A stretch of 32,407 nt of DNA from Planctomycetaceae bacterium (lineage in GTDB: Bacteria > Planctomycetota > Planctomycetia > Pirellulales > Pirellulaceae). Positions 27,976 through 32,407 of the stretch are shown piece by piece (within the stretch, counting starts at the first letter, position 1; every line of letters begins with the position of its first letter). The position numbers were made by a program, and so were the translations under genes. Where the stretch lies: positions 1 through 32,407 of the forward strand of contig JABHUV010000318.1 in assembly GCA_018658605.1 (NCBI GenBank), read 5' to 3'. Under the pieces are notes generated by a model. The model was not told where the DNA came from, searched no databases, and saw only the letters and a list, made by a program, of their open reading frames with translations.

Positions 27976-28170
27976 TTACTCTATTTGGTCTTGAACGTCT
28001 TGCAAATCATGCAGTGGTTCTTCTTCAGTCGGCTCGACAGGTAAACCATATTCTTCATTTAACCACCGCCCTAAATCGATTTGGCGGCATCGATGTGAAC
28101 AGAACGGCACTGCCGGTGACTTTTGTGTATCGAATTCTTTTTGACAGGTCGCACATTCAATTACCGCCAT
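27976..28170 (-). CDS. yacG: DNA gyrase inhibitor YacG-type zinc protein
   Basis: 64 residues. YacG binds GyrB and inhibits DNA gyrase in E. coli. The zinc site is Cys4: CATC near residues 6-9, then CSHRC near 24-28, followed by the family motif RQIDLGRWLNEEY. The tail is acidic (PTEEEPLHDLQDVQDQIE). The second ATG at 28168-28170 is chosen because GGAG is spaced 6 nt from it but only 3 nt from the ATG at 28171-28173. The gene lies between the chaperone block and the membrane protein gene. Confidence 0.85.
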   Translation of the reverse strand: MAVIECATCQKEFDTQKSPAVPFCSHRCRQIDLGRWLNEEYGLPVEPTEEEPLHDLQDVQDQIE

Positions 28171-28297
28171 CATTCACTCCAAACTTTCCTGCAACCCATA
28201 TCAGGATTCCTATTATACTATTTCTTGATAAAAAAAGTCCACGTTAACCACCTAAACTCACGTGCAATTCACTCAAATTGAAGTCTCGTTACGATTT

Positions 28298-28624
28298 TCA
28301 ACTACCATCCTTGCCGGAAGAATTGCCTGATGAGCTCGACTTACTATCCGTTTTTTTACTAGATTTCTTGCCCGAACTGGCGTCCGATTTCGATTTTTTT
28401 TCGGCGGAACTTGCTTTTTTTGCATCGCTTTTATACGAGTCGCTACGGTAGTCCGTTTCGTAAAAACCCGAACCTTTAAACAATATCGCAGCACCTGTAC
28501 CAAACAACCGCCGCAATTTCAACTTCTTACATTCCGGGCATTTGCGCTTGAGCGGGTCATTGATACCTTGAAACAGCTCGAACAAGTGCCCACAGGCGTC
28601 ACATTCATAATCATAGGTTGGCAT
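28298..28624 (-). CDS. FmdB-family zinc ribbon protein
   Basis: 108 residues. The N-terminal domain, MPTYDYECDACGHLFELFQ, has Cys8/Cys11 and a second CPEC pair at 29-32, forming the FmdB (CxxC) zinc ribbon. FGTGAAILFKGSGFYETDYR follows, typical of the family. Residues from about 65 on are Ser/Lys-rich low complexity with no recognisable fold. The start at 28624 gives the standard MPTYDYEC beginning; a longer reading from 28717 adds 31 residues that overlap grpE and looks artificial. FmdB proteins are proposed regulators, but their biochemical role is not settled. It is the last gene in the dnaJ-grpE-fmdB run. Confidence 0.85.
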   Translation of the reverse strand: MPTYDYECDACGHLFELFQGINDPLKRKCPECKKLKLRRLFGTGAAILFKGSGFYETDYRSDSYKSDAKKASSAEKKSKSDASSGKKSSKKTDSKSSSSGNSSGKDGS

Positions 28625-28667
28625 AATACAATTCTCTCTAAACCACTGGACGCGATTACCAAAAAAT

Positions 28668-29324
28668 CTATTCGCTTGACGCTGCTTCAGCGGCGGCTGG
28701 CCCACTGGAAACCACAACTTGACTAGGGCGAATTACTCGGTCATGCATTTGATATCCCTGTTGCACCACCGCCAATATCACATTCGTATCGAATTCGTCA
28801 CTGGGTTGCATACTAATCGCCTCGTGTAACTTCACATCAAACCCTTCACCCGCTTCTGCCTGGATTACTCGGCACTCATACTTTTCAAGAACTGTCGTAA
28901 AGCTCTGAACAACAATCTCAACTCCCCCAGTAAAAGCATCTACATCGCCTCCGCTTTGGCTCGCCTCTAACGTTCGATGCAAATCGTCAATCACGCTAAG
29001 CATTTCTGAAATCACGGGGAGCGCTGCATATTTCAATTGTTGCTGCATCTCGCGCTGCGATCGTTTTCGCAAGTTGTCAATTTCGGCTAGTAAACGCATA
29101 TTGTTGTCACGTGCTTGCGACAACTGTTGCTCAATAGTCAACGCTTCGACTATTTCTTCGACCTGTTCTTCGATTTGTTCTTGCCCAGACTCCGTATCCA
29201 CTTCCGCAACATGTTCATCGGCAAGCGCATCCACAATATCTTCGATGACATCATCGATCGGTGGTGGCCCCCCGGCATCACTCGAACTTGGGGTATCGTT
29301 TTTCTCGAATTCTTCGTTAGTCAT
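28668..29324 (-). CDS. grpE: Nucleotide exchange factor GrpE
   Basis: 218 residues; releases ADP from DnaK during the chaperone cycle. The N-terminal 70 residues are acidic and low complexity, containing many Glu/Asp and Val. The long coiled-coil helix (about 75-110) includes MRLLAEIDNLRKRSQREMQQQ, followed by VISEMLSVIDDLHRTLE and the C-terminal beta wing with GEGFDVKLHEAISMQPS and DRVIRPSQVVVS. Shine-Dalgarno GAGG lies 9 nt before the ATG. It follows dnaJ by 27 nt and precedes fmdB; dnaK is not in the window. Confidence 0.93.
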   Translation of the reverse strand: MTNEEFEKNDTPSSSDAGGPPPIDDVIEDIVDALADEHVAEVDTESGQEQIEEQVEEIVEALTIEQQLSQARDNNMRLLAEIDNLRKRSQREMQQQLKYAALPVISEMLSVIDDLHRTLEASQSGGDVDAFTGGVEIVVQSFTTVLEKYECRVIQAEAGEGFDVKLHEAISMQPSDEFDTNVILAVVQQGYQMHDRVIRPSQVVVSSGPAAAEAASSE

Positions 29325-29351
29325 ATCAATTGCCTCAATCTATTGGCGCAC

Positions 29352-30503
29352 TCAATTAGTCGATTCTTGAGAATCGGATATAGTAAATAAATCTTTCAGT
29401 TGGTCAAGCCAACCCTTGCGTTGCGGCGCAACCTCTGTCTGTTCCATTTCAGCCAAGTCCCGCAACAGTTCTTGTTGTTGGTCGCTGATCTTTTCCGGCA
29501 CTTCAATATAGGTTTGCACCAACAAATCACCTAATCGCCCCGTATGAACATGCGGTACTCCATGTCCTCGTAACCGAAATGTCTCGCCGGAGGGGGTGCC
29601 AGCAGGAATCGTCAATACTTCACGCCCGATCAGCGTAGGCACTTCGACCTCAGCACCTAACACAGATTGCGCATAGGTTACTGGCAGACGAACGATGAGA
29701 TGTTCATCATGGCGTTGAAACACTCGATGTGGACGCACCTGGATGAAACAATAGCAATCCCCGGTGGGTCCACCATCGGGACTAGCTTCGCCCTGCCCGG
29801 TCATCCGCACTCGCGTCCCATCATCAACTCCTGCCGGAATGCTTATCGTTATTTCACTTGTCTGCGGCATGACACCCTGCCCCCGACATTCTTCGCAGGC
29901 TGCAGAAATCACGTTGCCCTGTCCTTGGCAAGCAGGACATGTAGTCTGCACACGAAGAATGCCAGCAGACTTTATAACTTGTCCTCTTCCGCCACACCGT
30001 GTGCAGACCTCTCGCTCCGCTCCAGCAACGCCGCCAGTTCCATCACAAGTATCACAACTCTCATTGCGAACGACTTCCAATGTTTGCTCGCAGCCCGTAG
30101 CAGCTTCCTCGAGATCAAGCGTCACGTCACAGCGAATATCACCACCTCGACGCACACGAGTTTGCCTACCGCCACCGCCAAATATACCATCGAAAATACT
30201 GCCGCCGCCGCCAAATAAATCGCCGAAAGCTTCAAAAATATCTTCTACGCTCGATGCCGCACCACCGCCCATACCGTCCAATCCGGCATGCCCATATTGA
30301 TCGTAGCGTTGACGTTTTTCAGCGTTACTCAGAACTTCATAAGCCTCAGCGGCTTCCTTGAACTTAGCGACTGCATCTTCATCATCTGGATTCGTGTCCG
30401 GATGATATTTGATCGCTAGTTGACGGTAGGCTTTTGAGAGCACGTTCTTGGGCGCATCGCTCGCAACGCCGAGTACTTCATAGAAATCGCGTTTTTGAGC
30501 CAT
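29352..30503 (-). CDS. dnaJ: Chaperone DnaJ
   Basis: 383 residues; J-domain cochaperone that stimulates DnaK ATPase. The J-domain (1-70) has YHPDTNPD with HPD at 34-36. A Gly/Phe-rich region follows (about 75-120, including FGGGG and GIFGGGG). Four CxxCxGxG zinc repeats appear: CDTCDGTG, CTRCGGRG, CPACQGQG and CEECRGQG. The C-terminal substrate-binding domain includes SIPAGVDDGTRVRMTGQGE and GRLGDLLVQTYIEVPE. No clear Shine-Dalgarno is seen. It is the first gene of the dnaJ-grpE-fmdB run, downstream of the groEL terminator. A 13-bp inverted repeat lies upstream at 30553-30565. Confidence 0.96.
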   Translation of the reverse strand: MAQKRDFYEVLGVASDAPKNVLSKAYRQLAIKYHPDTNPDDEDAVAKFKEAAEAYEVLSNAEKRQRYDQYGHAGLDGMGGGAASSVEDIFEAFGDLFGGGGSIFDGIFGGGGRQTRVRRGGDIRCDVTLDLEEAATGCEQTLEVVRNESCDTCDGTGGVAGAEREVCTRCGGRGQVIKSAGILRVQTTCPACQGQGNVISAACEECRGQGVMPQTSEITISIPAGVDDGTRVRMTGQGEASPDGGPTGDCYCFIQVRPHRVFQRHDEHLIVRLPVTYAQSVLGAEVEVPTLIGREVLTIPAGTPSGETFRLRGHGVPHVHTGRLGDLLVQTYIEVPEKISDQQQELLRDLAEMEQTEVAPQRKGWLDQLKDLFTISDSQESTN

Positions 30504-30552
30504 AGCTATTTAATCACAATCCTAATACGTCTTACTGTCATTCGGCCTTGGC

Positions 30553-30565
30553 GGAACTGAGTTCC
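30553..30565. promoter_or_regulatory. 13-bp perfect inverted repeat upstream of dnaJ
   Basis: GGAACTGAGTTCC has two 6-bp arms around one central base, 50 nt before the dnaJ start. The position fits an operator or a short hairpin in the leader. It is not the CIRCE element, whose sequence and 9-nt spacer are different. Confidence 0.3.
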
Positions 30566-30628
30566 AGTCGTTAACAACCTTCTGTTCGGGCAGTACACTT
30601 CTAATACCGTAGTGCATGCCTGAAATTG

Positions 30629-30663
30629 AAAAAGCCGCCCCCATCCAAGAGGGAGGCGGCTTC
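30629..30663 (-). terminator. Intrinsic terminator after groEL
   Basis: On the minus strand, GAAGCCGCCTCCC is followed by a short loop and GGGGGCGGCTT, then TTTTT: an 11-bp GC-rich stem (one wobble) with a U-tract. It lies 55 nt beyond the groEL stop and separates groEL from the dnaJ transcript. Confidence 0.85.
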
Positions 30664-30717
30664 GTTAAACCAAATTGAATTAGGTTTGATCGTCGTGCTA
30701 CGCAACTCTCGTTTTAA

Positions 30718-32340
30718 CTAGTTTACGCTGCCCTCAACCTTTTGCTTATCTTTGTCGTCTGCGTCGAAGTTTGTCACCAATACTTCGGTCGTCAGCATCA
30801 AACCAGCAATGCTACCTGCGTTAGCCAACGCTGTACGTACAACTTTGACAGGATCGATAACTCCAGCAGCCAACATGTCGCCATATTTGCCAGCGTTCGC
30901 ATTGTATCCGTAGGCTAGCGATTTTTTGGCTCGTACATTATCAGCAACAACAGAACCATCGATTCCGCCATTGTCAGCAATTTGACGCAGCGGTGCATCG
31001 AGTGCATTAAGGATGATGTCGACACCAATTTTTTCGTCGCCGCGAACAGAGCTACGAATTTCTTCAACAACCTTTTGACAACGCAGAAGTGCCACGCCGC
31101 CACCAGCCACGATTCCCTCTTCCACTGCAGCACGAGTAGCGTGCAAGGCGTCTTCGATTCGAGCTTTTTTCTGTTTCATATCAGTTTCGGTTTCAGCACC
31201 AACAGAAATAACGGCTACACCGCCCGAGAGTTTCGCCAAGCGTTCTTGGAATTTCTCTTTGTCGTATTCGCTTTCCGTTTGAGCCATTTGATTGTTGATT
31301 TGTTCAACACGTGCGTCGATATCAGCTCGCTTGCCAGCTCCGTTAACCAACACTGTCGAACTTTTGTCGATCGTGATCTTACGGGCTTGACCGAGTTGTT
31401 CGAGCGTTAGATTTTCAAGTTGCATACCAAGATCTTCACTAACGAGCGTTCCACCGGTTAACGTGGCAATGTCACCAAGCATATTCTTACGACGGTCACC
31501 AAATCCTGGAGCCTTCACGGCACAAACATTGAGGACACCTCGTAGTTTATTGACAACAAGTAGTGTTAATGCTTCTGCATCAACATCTTCAGCAATAATC
31601 AAAAGCGGCTTGCCAGTGCCACTTGCTTTTTCAAGCACTGGAACTAACGCCTGTAAATTGCTGATCTTCTTTTCGTGAATAAGAATGTAAGCATCCTCAA
31701 GTTCGCAATCCATTTCAGCTTGACGATTGATAAAGTATGGAGAGATATAGCCTTTGTCGAATTGCATGCCATCAACAAATTCGACGGTAGTTTCGGCTGT
31801 TTTACCTTCTTCGACGGTAATGACGCCATCTTTGCCAACTCGCTGCAGAGCGTCGGCTAATAGTTCGCCAATCGCATCGTCATTATTGGCACTGACAGAG
31901 CCAATTTGAGCAACTTCTTCTTTGCTAGAAACGGGTTGTGCCATATTCAACAACTGGCCTTGAGCAGCAACGACTGCTTTTTCGATACCCTTGCGAACCG
32001 ACATTGGATTGCTACCAGCAACAATATTCCGCAAGCCTTCTTTATAAATAGACCGTGCCAAGACGGTTGCCGTGGTGGTGCCATCGCCAGCGAGATCTGA
32101 GGTTTTTTGAGCAACCTCAACAACCAATCGCGCGCCCATGTTTTCAAAACGATCCTCTAACTCGATTTCTTTGGCTACCGTAACGCCATCCTTGGTAACC
32201 GTCGGGCCACCGAAAGATTTGTCAATAATGACATTGCGACCCGTTGGCCCCATAGTGACGGCTACTGCGTCAGCTAGTTTATTTACACCACGCAACATCC
32301 GAGAACGCGCGTTGTCTTCAAACAAAAGTTGTTTTGCCAC
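30718..32340 (-). CDS. groEL: Chaperonin GroEL (Hsp60)
   Basis: 540 residues; forms the double-ring chaperonin that folds proteins with GroES and ATP. The nucleotide-binding [13 protein letters not shown], the GPTGRNVII start and the apical/equatorial segments [25 protein letters not shown] and [12 protein letters not shown] are all present. The C-terminus ends VEGSVN without the usual Gly-Gly-Met repeats. Translation starts with GTG at 32338-32340, with AGGAG about 8 nt upstream. No groES lies between this gene and the right edge (67 nt), and no CIRCE element is seen in those 67 nt, though both could lie further upstream. This may be one of several GroEL paralogues. Confidence 0.95.
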   Translation of the reverse strand: MAKQLLFEDNARSRMLRGVNKLADAVAVTMGPTGRNVIIDKSFGGPTVTKDGVTVAKEIELEDRFENMGARLVVEVAQKTSDLAGDGTTTATVLARSIYKEGLRNIVAGSNPMSVRKGIEKAVVAAQGQLLNMAQPVSSKEEVAQIGSVSANNDDAIGELLADALQRVGKDGVITVEEGKTAETTVEFVDGMQFDKGYISPYFINRQAEMDCELEDAYILIHEKKISNLQALVPVLEKASGTGKPLLIIAEDVDAEALTLLVVNKLRGVLNVCAVKAPGFGDRRKNMLGDIATLTGGTLVSEDLGMQLENLTLEQLGQARKITIDKSSTVLVNGAGKRADIDARVEQINNQMAQTESEYDKEKFQERLAKLSGGVAVISVGAETETDMKQKKARIEDALHATRAAVEEGIVAGGGVALLRCQKVVEEIRSSVRGDEKIGVDIILNALDAPLRQIADNGGIDGSVVADNVRAKKSLAYGYNANAGKYGDMLAAGVIDPVKVVRTALANAGSIAGLMLTTEVLVTNFDADDKDKQKVEGSVN

Positions 32341-32407
32341 GATTCAAACTCCTAGCGTTGAATATTCAATGATTCAACTGATTATGAAAATGATTTGCTG
32401 CTCGTTA

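Noticed and set aside
28273..28503. 76-residue minus-strand frame inside fmdB
   Set aside because: It is an out-of-frame reading of the Ser/Lys-rich fmdB tail; the basic composition follows from the codon pattern.
29667..30300. Two long open frames (183 and 178 residues) on the plus strand
   Set aside because: Both are antisense to dnaJ, whose zinc repeats and J-domain are unmistakable; the frames are compositional shadows rich in Ser, Thr and Pro.
32341..32407. CIRCE heat-shock operator upstream of groEL
   Set aside because: No TTAGCACTC...GAGTGCTAA-like repeat is visible in these 67 bases; only the Shine-Dalgarno is clear.
1..32407. Mobile elements, CRISPR arrays, tRNA or rRNA genes
   Set aside because: I saw no transposase, integrase, regularly spaced repeats or tRNA-like cloverleaf sequence by reading; no dedicated RNA search could be run.

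Overview
The window looks like ordinary chromosome of a bacterium of the phylum Planctomycetota, possibly Pirellulales-like. This is inferred from the gene set: a PurL with a fused N-terminal PurS-like region, a DsbD with two N-terminal domains, transglutaminase-like exported proteins, a release-factor-like GGQ protein and a planctomycete-style APH-fold kinase. Base composition is moderate and fairly even. I see no insertion sequence, prophage, CRISPR array, tRNA or rRNA, so there is little sign of recent transfer.

Layout. (1) 1-3348, minus strand: tyrA followed by purL, overlapping by 20 nt; purL runs off the left edge. (2) 3602-6004: a lone GspF/PilC-type membrane protein converges with a class IV aminotransferase, followed by a 64-residue putative lipoprotein. 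(3) 6320-9112, plus strand: two tandem transglutaminase-like paralogues, the first with its catalytic Cys replaced by Lys, then an RDD membrane protein. (4) 9187-16646: an exported HEAT-like protein, a DUF423 membrane protein and a very large TPR-secretin. Divergent from the secretin are a von Willebrand A protein and a small exported protein. (5) 16709-24798, mostly minus: an EboD-like sugar phosphate cyclase, a Zn/Cd-type P-type ATPase tightly coupled to the GGQ protein, purM, and a DsbD-like thiol:disulfide interchange protein. (6) 24905-28170: an APH-fold kinase divergent from an aberrant P-II protein, then a membrane protein coupled to a receiver-like protein, and yacG. (7) 28298-32340, minus: a chaperone block read as groEL, terminator, dnaJ, grpE, fmdB.

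How the genes fit together. Purine synthesis is represented by purL and purM at separate loci. Envelope and secretion functions dominate the middle (GspF, secretin, vWA, transglutaminases, DsbD). The right end is protein quality control (GroEL, DnaJ, GrpE). I did not find one clearly novel multi-gene system. The best leads are the degenerate/intact transglutaminase pair, the P-II protein lacking its C-terminal nucleotide-binding Arg motif, the metal-ATPase/GGQ-protein bicistron, and the partly duplicated DsbD C-terminus.
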